From contig JACKCD010000010.1 in NCBI GenBank assembly GCA_020634215.1, positions 1-64,000 of the forward strand: a DNA stretch of 64,000 bases, read 5' to 3'. The notes beneath the pieces are model-generated. The model did not search any database and was not told where the DNA came from. It saw only the letters and a program-made list of their open reading frames with translations. The DNA comes from Ardenticatenaceae bacterium (GTDB lineage Bacteria; Chloroflexota; Anaerolineae; Promineifilales; Promineifilaceae). The translations under genes were made by a program, and so were the position numbers. How positions within the stretch are numbered: position 1 is the first letter of the stretch; the number at the start of each line of letters is the position of its first letter. This document shows positions 25,350 to 33,004 of this stretch, piece after piece.

Positions 25350-25487
25350 TTAACGGCCGTTCGTGCCACCACCCCCGACACCCTCATCGTTGCCGCCGGG
25401 GTCAGTTGTCACCGGCAAATCAAACACGGCAGCCAGCGCCAAGCCCTTCACCCTGCCCAAGTTCTGCGCCAGGCGTTGGTTGTGTAG
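25350..25487 (+). pseudogene. Second copy of the oxidase gene's last 138 bp
   Basis: Aligns without gaps to 20702-20839 with 14 mismatches (about 90 percent). It encodes TAVRATTPDTLIVAAGVSC and on to ALVV-stop, versus TAVRATPPDTLIVAAGVSC and on to ALVI-stop in the intact gene. Most differences are silent or conservative, so this copy was under protein-level selection before it was cut off. It is the tail of a once-functional allele rather than a fresh duplicate. Confidence 0.9.
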
Positions 25488-25531
25488 CCGAGGTTCCCAT
25501 CGTCGCTTTTGCGAGCCTGGGAACCCTCGGC
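25488..25531. terminator. Strong hairpin behind the displaced oxidase tail
   Basis: CCGAGGTTCCCA pairs with TGGGAACCCTCGG (one bulge) around an 18-nt loop, directly after the TAG of the remnant tail and before the convergent phosphatase gene. There is no T-run, so it is probably a palindromic transcription-end element. The intact oxidase gene at 20839 has no such hairpin. This suggests the remnant marks the original gene end. Confidence 0.55.
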
Positions 25532-25548
25532 CACATTTGCTTCTAAAC

Positions 25549-26283
25549 TTAGGTGATCTGATCCGAACCGAAAAAATCAACCCGGTTTAAATACAGCACC
25601 CGGATTGCATCATCCGCAAAATCAATGCGAGACACAGAAGTGTTGTTGATGCGAAACCACAGCCACCTCGCCTCCTCCCCCAGCGTCCTGCCCGGCTGGG
25701 TAAGACCAAACAAAGCCGTTAGCAACGCCTGGAAAAACCCACCGTGGCTCACCAATGCTACCCGATCATCCGTCTGCCCGTGCCGGGCATAAAGTGCCTG
25801 CAAAAACTGTGCCGCACGTGGAAACATCGCCTCATGTGGCTCATAGGGGCGATTCCACCACCCCTCATGGTTTAGCGTGTCAGGCAGCACCAAACGCGGG
25901 AAATGTGCCTCGAAAAAAGCTCGATTAGGTCCAACTTGTCCAAACCTATCCCCGTTGTCCCCATCCAAATACAAACCGCCATGCTCATGAATTTCCGGCC
26001 AGCTTAACAGCGGCATATCAAAAGCATCGGCAATGTAGGTGCCAGTCCGCACGGCGCGAAGCATCAGGCTACTATAGATATGGGTGAAATCAAAGCCACG
26101 GCTGTTGTCCCAATCATTAGCATCATACCCTCGCTTTTGACTAAGAAAACGGGCCACGGTTTGCGCCTGCTGGTGTCCCAGTTCGGTAATATCGGGGTCG
26201 GCTGTGCGCCCAATTTCGGCTCCTGTGGCCGCCCAAAGGGCGTTGTTTTCTGATTGGGCGTGGCGAATAAAATACAACTGCAT
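25549..26283 (-). CDS. Histidine phosphatase (phosphoglycerate-mutase-like)
   Basis: 244 residues of the branch-1 histidine phosphatase superfamily. The N-terminal RHAQSEN carries the phospho-accepting His (residue 8), and VALVSHGGFFQALL carries the second catalytic His. A long central insertion with HEHGGLYLDGDNGDRFG distinguishes it from housekeeping phosphoglycerate mutase; the substrate is unknown. AAGGA precedes the ATG. It starts 5 bp after the MscS stop in the same orientation, so the two form an operon. Confidence 0.85.
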   Translation of the reverse strand: MQLYFIRHAQSENNALWAATGAEIGRTADPDITELGHQQAQTVARFLSQKRGYDANDWDNSRGFDFTHIYSSLMLRAVRTGTYIADAFDMPLLSWPEIHEHGGLYLDGDNGDRFGQVGPNRAFFEAHFPRLVLPDTLNHEGWWNRPYEPHEAMFPRAAQFLQALYARHGQTDDRVALVSHGGFFQALLTALFGLTQPGRTLGEEARWLWFRINNTSVSRIDFADDAIRVLYLNRVDFFGSDQIT

Positions 26284-26288
26284 AGGAT

Positions 26289-27125
26289 TTATCCTTGTGA
26301 ATAAAGATGAACGTCTCGTTGCGGAAAAGGAATCGAAATTCCTTCGGCATCAAAACGAAGCTTGATTTGTTCTGTAACGTCAAACCAGACATGGGTGTAA
26401 TGGTCGGCCGTGGTGTAAGGCCGCACGGCCAGATTGACGCTGTTATCAGCTAGTTCGAGAACATTGACCGTAGGCGCAGGTTCTTTGGCAACCAGAGGAT
26501 GGGCTGTGAGAATATCGAGTGCCACCTGTTTGGCTTTGCGTAAATCATCGCCATAGCCAATTCCAAAAACCATGTCTACCCGCATGACCCCTTTTTGTGA
26601 ATAGTTGACAATGGGCGCACCTGTCACCTGGGCGTTGGGAATGATGACAGTTTTGTTATCGCGGGTGACGAGAATGGTGCTGAAGACAAGGATATTTTCG
26701 ACTTTGCCAAAAATGGAAGCGGCTTCAACCCAATCACCCACCTTAAACGGCCGAAAAAGCAAAATCAACACCCCCGCCGCAAAATTCGACAGTGCCCCTT
26801 CCAATGCCAGACCCACCGCCAGCCCCGCCGCCCCAATGACCGCCACAAACGAAGTGGTTTCAACGCCCAGTTGGTTGAGTGCCGCCAGCACCACAAACAC
26901 CAGCAGCGCATAGTAGCCTAAATTGCTGAGAAAGTGGGTGAGCGAAGCATCAAGCCGCGACCGTTCCAGTGCTTGCCGCAGCCCATTGCCCAGCCGCCGC
27001 GCCAGCCAAAAGCCAATGACAACAATGGCTACTGCTCCGGCCACTTTAAGGCCATAGGTCACAATCAGGTCACGAAGGTAGACAGTTATTGAATCCATGC
27101 GATACTGCTCCAGATGTTTGCTCAT
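26289..27125 (-). CDS. Small-conductance mechanosensitive channel (MscS)
   Basis: 278 residues, the compact MscS size. There are three N-terminal membrane helices (about 20-40, 66-85, 91-115), with the third holding the Ala/Gly-rich pore segment VIGAAGLAVGLALEGALSN. The cytoplasmic beta domain has FRPFKVGDWVEAAS and VIIPNAQVTGAPIVNYS, then the alpha/beta cap. It releases solutes on hypo-osmotic shock. The ATG at 27125 lacks a ribosome binding site. An in-frame ATG at 27098 has GGAG upstream and may be the true start. Confidence 0.92.
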   Translation of the reverse strand: MSKHLEQYRMDSITVYLRDLIVTYGLKVAGAVAIVVIGFWLARRLGNGLRQALERSRLDASLTHFLSNLGYYALLVFVVLAALNQLGVETTSFVAVIGAAGLAVGLALEGALSNFAAGVLILLFRPFKVGDWVEAASIFGKVENILVFSTILVTRDNKTVIIPNAQVTGAPIVNYSQKGVMRVDMVFGIGYGDDLRKAKQVALDILTAHPLVAKEPAPTVNVLELADNSVNLAVRPYTTADHYTHVWFDVTEQIKLRFDAEGISIPFPQRDVHLYSQG

Positions 27126-27174
27126 TTAATGGTATCGCAAAAGAAGCGTGGGGAAAAATGCTATAGTCCTTAAT

Positions 27175-27209
27175 CAGATTGGTTCAATCTCGCAGATTGA
27201 ACCAATCTG
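27175..27209. repeat. Perfect 16-bp hairpin
   Basis: CAGATTGGTTCAATCT (27175-27190) and AGATTGAACCAATCTG (27194-27209) are exact complements around a 3-nt loop. It lies between the tRNA-like RNA and the MscS start, and resembles the tight hairpin at 7870-7903. It could end the upstream minus-strand transcript, although no T-run follows. Confidence 0.65.
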
Positions 27210-27289
27210 ATACTGAAACACTCTTTGAAGGTCTATCGTTTGGACTTAATAACCGGCTAGACTGAGGCAGAGCAACCCCTTTTGTGCAA

Positions 27290-27513
27290 GTTCAAAACCC
27301 CTTTCCCACCCTCACCACACCAACAAATCAGCATCGTGGTCGTAACATTACCCAATACCCGGTACGCTTGTAACCTTGCTGGGTCTACATTGTACGTCGT
27401 TGTGGGAATCGAACCCACTGGGCGTGACCCCTCACACCCGCCATTAGGTGACAGCTTGGCCCGCTGCCCAGGGCTTGATGCTCGCCTTGGCTGTGTGGCT
27501 ACCCACTTTGAAC
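27290..27513 (-). ncRNA. Structured RNA with tRNA-like cloverleaf head
   Basis: On the minus strand, directly after the DIP1984 stop codon, a set of nested complementary segments can be drawn. GTTCAAA (27513-27507) pairs with TTTGAAC (27296-27290), CCACAC (27498-27493) with GTGTGG (27320-27315), AGCATC (27482-27477) with GATGCT (27335-27330), and CTGGG (27471-27467) with CCCAG (27383-27379). Inside lie a D-arm-like hairpin CAGC/GCTG (27466-27452), one unpaired base, an anticodon-arm-like hairpin CACC/GGTG (27450-27435) and a perfect T arm GTGGG-TTCGATT-CCCAC (27418-27402). There is no CCA end, 7-bp acceptor stem or normal D loop, so it is not a tRNA. Bacterial Y RNAs (YrlA type) carry such a tRNA-mimic module; this may be one or an analogue. 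Confidence 0.5.
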
Positions 27514-27972
27514 TTAGGGCTGCAAGTCAGTTACCCAGTTGGCTGACTGTAGCTTCGTGTCTAGCTCACGGTATTGACGGGCTAAATCGTCGGCCTGCTT
27601 TTGCATGTGGGCAACGTTGAGCGTGCTTTGGAATTTAACCTCTGATCTGCTGTAACGCTCCTGCGTAATGGTGGCGGCTTCCGCTAACGCGGTATAGAGG
27701 CCATGTTTATGGCGCAGCCCGTCGCGCATGGCAATGGCATCGGCAATGGTCAACTGCCCTTCCAGAAGGGCGTTGGCGTTGGTTTTGTTGATTTGCTGGA
27801 TGATTGTCACAAGCTGCTGGGAGACGCGCTCATATTCTGCCAGTAGTTCAGTGGGGTTTTCTGCTGGGTCGTCGCCTTCCTGCACTTTGGCGTTTCGCAC
27901 CAGCCGCTGTTTTAGCTGTTCGATCCGTTTTTGATAGTCAGCTCGAAGAATCAAAGCCTCTGCAAGTTTCAT
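27514..27972 (-). CDS. DIP1984-family protein
   Basis: 152 residues from ATG 27972, chosen because AGAGGTGA lies 5 nt before it and homologues begin MKLAEAL. Mostly helical and charged, with long coiled-coil-prone helices (about 1-60 and 100-150), family hallmarks QEGDDPAENPTELLAE and RYSRSEVKF, and the terminal ANWVTDL. Often annotated 'septicolysin' without functional proof; molecular role unknown. Its stop is immediately followed by the tRNA-like RNA on the same strand, suggesting a functional pair or processing from one transcript. Confidence 0.85.
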   Translation of the reverse strand: MKLAEALILRADYQKRIEQLKQRLVRNAKVQEGDDPAENPTELLAEYERVSQQLVTIIQQINKTNANALLEGQLTIADAIAMRDGLRHKHGLYTALAEAATITQERYSRSEVKFQSTLNVAHMQKQADDLARQYRELDTKLQSANWVTDLQP

Positions 27973-28036
27973 ATGCTCACCTCTGGGTTGTCGCTGTGGA
28001 GACAACTGGATAGTTGACGGGATTATAGCAACCGGT

Positions 28037-28513
28037 TTAAAGAAGGCGAATGTTGATTTGTCCGACCCATTTGACTTGGCGCAGGGCATCGTCTTTTTCG
28101 TTTGGCACAATCAGGCGAACGGCTCCCTGTTGGCGGGTGAGGGGTTGACCATCTAGCCCGATGGCGAGCAGAATAGCGCCGGCCGAATCGGGGTGGTGAA
28201 GTTCGTGGCTGGTAACGCGGTTGCCAAAGCCATCGGCGCTAATCACTTCGACAGTGAATGGGACAGCGTCTACGTCCATCTGGCTTTTAAGCAGATCGCG
28301 CAGGGTGACACCGTGGAAGGTGAAGGGGCCAGAGGTGCCGTGGCCGGTGCTGACGATGTAGATGGGGAAAACGGCCGTTTGTGGCAACCCCTCTAAATCA
28401 GCGATGGTTAAGGTTTGCGAACGGCCGTTTGCCAACGTCAACACAAACGACGTGTCCAGCGACGGCGGCTCCGGGTTCGGGTCATGGCTGTGGGGGTGTA
28501 GGGGATCGTTCAT
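28037..28513 (-). CDS. Molybdopterin-binding oxidoreductase-like domain protein
   Basis: 158 residues forming a single sulfite-oxidase-type (PF00174-like) core. GTSGPFTFHGVTLRDLL is followed by TVEVISADGFGNRVTSHEL, then GLDGQPLTRQQGAVRLIVPN and WVGQINI. No Cys is present at the usual molybdenum-ligand position (VSTGHGTSG), and there is no signal peptide. It is therefore either a cofactor-binding non-catalytic homologue or a substrate-binding relative. The start overlaps the end of the ECF ATPase gene by 4 bp (ATGA), so it is the last gene of that operon. Confidence 0.7.
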   Translation of the reverse strand: MNDPLHPHSHDPNPEPPSLDTSFVLTLANGRSQTLTIADLEGLPQTAVFPIYIVSTGHGTSGPFTFHGVTLRDLLKSQMDVDAVPFTVEVISADGFGNRVTSHELHHPDSAGAILLAIGLDGQPLTRQQGAVRLIVPNEKDDALRQVKWVGQINIRLL

Positions 28514-29229
28514 GGTTTTTCCAGACCGTGCGATTCTAACAAAGTGGTGTCTTCGAGCAAAACGGCCGTTTTCCCATCCGCCACCACCCGCCCCTCATCC
28601 ATAATAATCATGCGTGGAAATAGCTCACGCACCATTAGCATGTCGTGGGTCGAGACCAGCATCGTCAGCGGCAGTTCATCCAGCAAGTTGATGAGGGCGC
28701 GACGGGCGCGGGGGTCAAGCCCCGCCGACGGCTCATCAAGTACCAAAATTTCCGGATCCATAGACAGCACCGTAGCAATGGCAATCCGCTTCTTCTGCCC
28801 AATGCTCAAATGGTGCGACAGCCGCCCGGCAAAATCACCCATGCCTACCTGCGCCAGCGCATACCCCACCCGCCGCCGCACTTCGTCTTCCGGCAGCCCC
28901 ATATGCAGCGGCCCAAAGGCCACATCTTCAAAAACGGTGGGCGAAAAAAGCTGGTCGTCGGGGTTTTGGAACACCAGGCCAACTTTGGCGCGAATTTGCG
29001 GCAAATTTTTCCGCGTGGTGGGCATTCCAGCAATTTGCACCTGTTCGCCGCCGTTGAGGATGCCGTTGAGGTGCAAAATGAGCGTGCTTTTGCCCGCCCC
29101 GTTTGGTCCCACCAGTGCCACTTTTTCCCCTCGGCGAATTACCACGTCCACGCCATTCAGTGCCTGGTGGCCGTCGGGATAGCTAAACCTCAGGTCATTG
29201 ACCAACAAGGTAGGCGTTGTCTCGTTCAT
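28510..29229 (-). CDS. cbiO: Cobalt/nickel ECF transporter ATPase
   Basis: 239 residues from ATG 29229 (GGAG 6 nt upstream; an earlier in-frame start at 29271 has no such site). An ABC ATPase with FSYPDGHQALNGV, Walker A GPNGAGKST, Q-loop VFQNPDDQLF, signature LSIGQKKRIAIATVL and Walker B ILVLDEPSAGLD. The NPDDQLF Q-loop is typical of ECF-type ATPases. It powers metal uptake together with the CbiQ and CbiM genes upstream. A heptad-repeat hairpin separates it from cbiQ. Confidence 0.92.
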   Translation of the reverse strand: MNETTPTLLVNDLRFSYPDGHQALNGVDVVIRRGEKVALVGPNGAGKSTLILHLNGILNGGEQVQIAGMPTTRKNLPQIRAKVGLVFQNPDDQLFSPTVFEDVAFGPLHMGLPEDEVRRRVGYALAQVGMGDFAGRLSHHLSIGQKKRIAIATVLSMDPEILVLDEPSAGLDPRARRALINLLDELPLTMLVSTHDMLMVRELFPRMIIMDEGRVVADGKTAVLLEDTTLLESHGLEKP

Positions 29230-29283
29230 AAATGCTCCGTTCGAGGGGGTTGGGGGATGTTGTGCAATCATTGTTTATGCAAA

Positions 29284-29351
29284 TAGGAGATTAGAGATTA
29301 GAGATTGGAGATTGTGAACCCGCACCAAGCCCCAATCTCCAATCTCCAATC
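29284..29351. repeat. Heptad hairpin repeat (GGAGATT type)
   Basis: GGAGATTAGAGATTAGAGAT on the left is answered by AATCTCCAATCTCCAATC on the right after a spacer of about 15 bp. It lies between cbiQ and cbiO inside an operon, so it will be transcribed and could form an mRNA hairpin. Confidence 0.75.
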
Positions 29352-29353
29352 GC

Positions 29354-30151
29354 TTACAATCTGGCAACAAGCTGGATGAGCAAAATGGCAACCACGCCCA
29401 CCCCCCCCAGCTGCCAGTCAGATGATTTCATGTGGTGGGGGTTCATGGTGAGCAAACGGCCGTTATAGCCCCGTGCCACCATCGCATTGTATACCCGGTC
29501 ACTCCGTTCAAAGCTCCGCAGCAGCAGTTGGCCGACCATGTGGCCGGCTATTTTTGCCCGCCAAAAGAGAGAGCCGCCGGAAGAAGAACGGCCGTTTACC
29601 CCCGCCGCACTCCGCGACTCCCGCGCCCGCAGCAGCCGCCCCGCCTCATTTGCCAGCTCAAACAAATAGCGATACATAAAAGAAATGATCGACACCAGCA
29701 CATTCGGCACACGCAAATGGTGCAGCGCGTGGATCAAATCGGGGAACTGCGTCGTCGCCGTCAGCAAAATAGCCATCTGCACCGAAAGCCAACTGCGAAT
29801 GAAAATGCTCACAAACCGCAGCAGCCCCGCATCAGTAGGTACGAGCGTCCAAGGCCCAAGCTGCCACTGCGCCAGTCCATTGCCCGGCAGCGTAAAAACC
29901 ACCGTCACTGCCGCCAGCAAAAACGGCCCCACAATCAGTGACCGCTTCAGCAGCCAGCCCAGCCCAATTTGCGCCGCCCCCGACACAAACAGCAGCAGCG
30001 CCCACGCCGCCAAAAACGCCAGCCACGCCCCATCCGGCAGCAGCGCATTGGCAACAATAAACAGCACCGTTACCACGACCTTCACCCGGGGATCAAGCTG
30101 ATGGATTGCGCTTTGCCGACTTTCGTAGCGATCAAAGGTGTTGACGTGCAT
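29354..30151 (-). CDS. cbiQ: Cobalt/nickel ECF transporter transmembrane protein
   Basis: 265 residues with five to six hydrophobic helices. The N-terminal FDRYESRQSAIHQLDPRVKV is the family signature for CbiQ/EcfT, and the cytoplasmic coupling helices contain ARGYNGR-type Ala-Arg-Gly motifs (MVARGYNGRL near 220). It couples the ATPase to the substrate subunit. The gene starts 2 bp after the cbiM stop. Confidence 0.92.
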   Translation of the reverse strand: MHVNTFDRYESRQSAIHQLDPRVKVVVTVLFIVANALLPDGAWLAFLAAWALLLFVSGAAQIGLGWLLKRSLIVGPFLLAAVTVVFTLPGNGLAQWQLGPWTLVPTDAGLLRFVSIFIRSWLSVQMAILLTATTQFPDLIHALHHLRVPNVLVSIISFMYRYLFELANEAGRLLRARESRSAAGVNGRSSSGGSLFWRAKIAGHMVGQLLLRSFERSDRVYNAMVARGYNGRLLTMNPHHMKSSDWQLGGVGVVAILLIQLVARL

Positions 30152-30153
30152 TA

Positions 30154-31104
30154 TTACTCACTTGGTTTCCGCAAGTTACGAGTCAGGGTATACATCAAAC
30201 CTGCCACCACCAATACGCCAATAATGCCCGCCGCAATGGTTGATGCACCGCCATCGCCCAAAACTGGAATCGTATAATCGGGCAGAAGTTGGAAAGGGGC
30301 ATCCTGGGCCGCACCTAAAAAGCCAGCCTGCTGCGCCACGCTTTCCAGCCCATCGGGTGAAGCCGAAGCTAGGGGAGAAAACAGCGCCACTAAAATAGCC
30401 ACGGCAATGCCGCCAGCAATCCAGCCGTTGCTTGCCTGCGCCTCACCCTCACGGCTCAGAAGCTGTGGGCGCGTTTGGCGAATAAACGCCAGTGCCGCCA
30501 CGGTAATTAGGGCTTCGCCAATGCCTATCAATGCGTGAACACCAAGCATGGCAGGAACAGCGATGGCAAGGGATGTGGTTCCGCTAAAGCTAAGCAGCAG
30601 TGCCACCACCAGTGCTGCCATCATGATGGCAACCCACGCTCCTACGCCAGCCGCAGCCAGTTGCATGCGGCCACCCCGCTTTTGCCAAAATTGGTAAATG
30701 GCATAACCGGCGTAGCCAGGCACGATGCCCATGCCAATGAGGTTGGCTCCCATGACCACTAATCCTCCGTCTTGAAACAGCAGTGCTTGCAAAATGATGA
30801 CGGCTGCCATTGCCAGCAGCCCCAGCGATGGCCCCAGCACAATAAAAGCCAGTGTGGCACCAATCAGATGACCGGAAGTGCCACCCGCTACGGGGAAGTT
30901 GATCATTTGCCCGGCAAAGATAAAAGCGGCCATGATTCCCGCCAAGGGTATCAACCGTTCATCAAATGCTTCTTGAGCATTGCGGATGGCGAGGGCAAGA
31001 AAAACGGCCGTTATTCCCCAGCAAATTAGCGAAATAGCGAGGCTCAAAAAGCCATCGGGAATATGCATCAGTTGTGCCGCTGCCGGCAGTAGCATCACAT
31101 TCAT
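30154..31104 (-). CDS. cbiM: Cobalt/nickel ECF substrate-binding protein with C-terminal PDGLE domain
   Basis: 316 residues with about seven hydrophobic helices. MHIPDGFLSL holds the metal-binding Met-His found at the mature N-terminus of CbiM/NikM, here preceded by a short hydrophobic leader that may be cleaved. The C-terminal part carries FSPLASASPDGLESVAQQAG, the PDGLE domain (CbiN/NikL-like), ending in a helix, so M and N functions are fused. ATG 31104 (or GTG 31107) follows AAGGAG. The Fur-family gene upstream suggests metal-responsive control. Whether Co or Ni is transported cannot be told. Confidence 0.9.
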   Translation of the reverse strand: MNVMLLPAAAQLMHIPDGFLSLAISLICWGITAVFLALAIRNAQEAFDERLIPLAGIMAAFIFAGQMINFPVAGGTSGHLIGATLAFIVLGPSLGLLAMAAVIILQALLFQDGGLVVMGANLIGMGIVPGYAGYAIYQFWQKRGGRMQLAAAGVGAWVAIMMAALVVALLLSFSGTTSLAIAVPAMLGVHALIGIGEALITVAALAFIRQTRPQLLSREGEAQASNGWIAGGIAVAILVALFSPLASASPDGLESVAQQAGFLGAAQDAPFQLLPDYTIPVLGDGGASTIAAGIIGVLVVAGLMYTLTRNLRKPSE

Positions 31105-31123
31105 CACTCAATATCTCCTTGCG

Positions 31124-31145
31124 TGTAGCATAAACGTTCGCTACA
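31124..31145. promoter_or_regulatory. Inverted repeat upstream of cbiM
   Basis: TGTAGC and GCTACA frame a 22-bp element between the Fur-family gene and cbiM, 20 bp before the transporter start and overlapping the regulator's stop codon. It contains TAGCATAAA, which also occurs (opposite strand) upstream of the regulator gene near 31586-31594. This shared word could be part of a metal-regulator site. Confidence 0.4.
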
Positions 31146-31569
31146 TTGACTTGTCCCAACAATGAGCACACACACCATAAATTGCCAAATGGTTGAAGTC
31201 AGCCTTAAACCCGTGCTCAGCCAGCAAATGGGCGGCCAAATCCTCAAAATGGGCATCGTCCAGCACCGTTACCTGTTCGCAGTGGCGGCAGATGAGGTGA
31301 TGGTGCGGCGTGTCAGGCGCAAATTCATAGACAACACGTCCCCCGATATCTGAGCGCGTCACCAGATTTAGGCCACAGAAAAAGTCTAACACTCGGTAGA
31401 TTGTGGCCTGGTTGAGTGTTGGCATCTCTTTTTGAGCAATCTGATAAATGTCAGTTGCTGTTGTATGCCCATCCTGCTTAGCAAGCGCGTTCAAAATAAA
31501 ACGCCGCTGCGGCGTAACGCGAAAACCAAGCTCACGGATATGGGTGAGATCGGGAATTTTGTTGTTCAT
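31141..31569 (-). CDS. Fur-family metalloregulator
   Basis: 142 residues. A winged helix (VTPQRRFILNALA, then TLNQATIYRVLDFFCGLNLV) is followed by the dimerisation domain with the metal cluster TPHHHLICRHCEQ and the structural pair CAHC near the C-terminus, giving two CxxC zinc motifs. By neighbourhood (Co/Ni ECF transporter immediately downstream) it may be a nickel or zinc sensor (Nur/Zur-like) rather than an iron sensor; the sequence alone does not decide. It is probably autoregulated through the palindrome at 31595-31610. Confidence 0.9.
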   Translation of the reverse strand: MNNKIPDLTHIRELGFRVTPQRRFILNALAKQDGHTTATDIYQIAQKEMPTLNQATIYRVLDFFCGLNLVTRSDIGGRVVYEFAPDTPHHHLICRHCEQVTVLDDAHFEDLAAHLLAEHGFKADFNHLAIYGVCAHCWDKSM

Positions 31570-31594
31570 GGTTTGCTATTGCGGTTTTATGCTA

Positions 31595-31610
31595 TTGCAA
31601 AAATTTGCAA
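31595..31610. promoter_or_regulatory. Fur-type palindrome upstream of the regulator gene
   Basis: TTGCAAA-AA-TTTGCAA has 7-bp perfect arms and lies 26 bp upstream of the Fur-family start codon. Size and AT-rich symmetry fit a Fur-superfamily box controlling this operon. Confidence 0.55.
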
Positions 31611-31731
31611 CAAATCTGTTGTGGGAAAAAGTTTAGCACGCTTTTAACAGCGTACCAGGGGCAATTTATTAAGTTTTCAGGAATGGAGAATACCAGTAAG
31701 CGGGGTAGGCGAGACATGCCTCGCCTCTACA

Positions 31732-32985
31732 TTATTGCTGCTTCACTTGGCGCATGACCAGCCAGGCCAGAGCCATAAACAGCACGCCGAACAGCCACAG
31801 CCAGCGGTATTCGTCGTTGAGCAAATCCACTAGCCCACCGCCCAGCGTTGGCCCCAGCACGGCTGCCAGTTGAGAGGAAAAGTAATAAAGCCCGGTATAG
31901 GCACCAATGCGGCTTTCATCGCCGTAGTCGTAGACAAGCGGCAAGCTATTGACGTTGACAAAGGCCCAGAAGATGCCGCTGAGAACAAGAATGGCGACAA
32001 AGGTGGCGGTGTTTTGAATGATGAGATAGCCGAGGGCGAAGAGGATGGTGAGGCCAATGAGGCCGATTTGGATGGTTTGGCGCCGGCCGATTTTGCTGCC
32101 CAAAAGACCGGCGGGAACGGCCGTTAAAATAAACGCAATCGTGATTGACCCCGCATAAATCGAAGCCGTGCCGGGGGACAGCCCCAGGGAAAAGACGGCA
32201 AACGATGACAGCCCCGCTTCTAGCGCGTTAAACGCCATAAACCAAAAAAGAATGCCCAGCAGCACGAACAGCCCGCTTTTGTTAGAGCTTTGCCAAACGT
32301 CGCGCAGGTTTGCCAGTATACCGGCATCTTCGGCAGGGATGTCAACGGCAAGTTGGCGCGGTTCGCGCACCGCCAGCACCGCCACCACCGCCGCCGCCAG
32401 TAGCACCACCGCCCCACCGACAAACGGCGCTACCCGGCCATAGGCATTAAACAGATAGCCGCCGCCAAAAAAGGCCAGCAGCCCGCCAATGCCGCCCATC
32501 AGGTTGATGATGCCGTTGGCCTTGCTGCGGTCATTGGGCTGGAAGAGATCGCCCAGCCAGGCGACGGTGGGGGAGCGAAACAGGGCCATGCCGATGTTGG
32601 TGATGAGGATGTAGACGGCAATGGCAACGGCCGTTTGTGCCAGCGGAATCAGCACAAAACCCACCAGCGCAATTGGCACCCCCAGCAAAAGCCACCCTTT
32701 GCGCCGCCCAAAACGGTTCCACGTTCGGTCGCTGCGCGCCCCCACCCACGGCTGCACAAAGACGTTGATCAGGTTGTCCCAGGTCATGATAAACAGCGCC
32801 AGCGACGGAGCCAGCCCAAACCCAGCCACATCCGTCCTGCCAACAAAGGCAGGGTTCCCTGCCTGCAAAAAAATGGGGATAAACTGGTTAAAAATGGGCC
32901 AGACGATGCTGATACCTAAAAAGCCAAAGCCGACGATTAAGGTTTTGGGATAGTTGAACGTTTTGTCCTGCCAGTTTAGACGCAT
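31732..32985 (-). CDS. MFS transporter
   Basis: 417 residues with twelve predicted helices and a central loop after helix 6. The N-terminus (FGFLGISIVWPIFNQFIPIF) and the motif WVGARSDRTWNRFGRRKGWL resemble the sugar-type SLC45/GPH-like branch of the major facilitator superfamily. A substrate such as a disaccharide is possible but unproven. It is transcribed alone on the minus strand. Confidence 0.85.
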   Translation of the reverse strand: MRLNWQDKTFNYPKTLIVGFGFLGISIVWPIFNQFIPIFLQAGNPAFVGRTDVAGFGLAPSLALFIMTWDNLINVFVQPWVGARSDRTWNRFGRRKGWLLLGVPIALVGFVLIPLAQTAVAIAVYILITNIGMALFRSPTVAWLGDLFQPNDRSKANGIINLMGGIGGLLAFFGGGYLFNAYGRVAPFVGGAVVLLAAAVVAVLAVREPRQLAVDIPAEDAGILANLRDVWQSSNKSGLFVLLGILFWFMAFNALEAGLSSFAVFSLGLSPGTASIYAGSITIAFILTAVPAGLLGSKIGRRQTIQIGLIGLTILFALGYLIIQNTATFVAILVLSGIFWAFVNVNSLPLVYDYGDESRIGAYTGLYYFSSQLAAVLGPTLGGGLVDLLNDEYRWLWLFGVLFMALAWLVMRQVKQQ

Positions 32986-33004
32986 GGTACTTACCTGTTG
33001 GCAA

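Noticed and set aside
25313..25546. A 77-residue protein starting MTLPRRNFLKLG
   Set aside because: After the Tat-like start the frame runs through the displaced oxidase tail in a non-native phase and a hairpin, so the product is a chance fusion.
27402..27418. A tRNA gene on the minus strand, suggested by the T-arm GTGGG-TTCGATT-CCCAC
   Set aside because: No 7-bp acceptor stem or CCA follows, the variable region is 16 nt and the D loop lacks normal features. The surrounding nested stems instead indicate a larger tRNA-like RNA.
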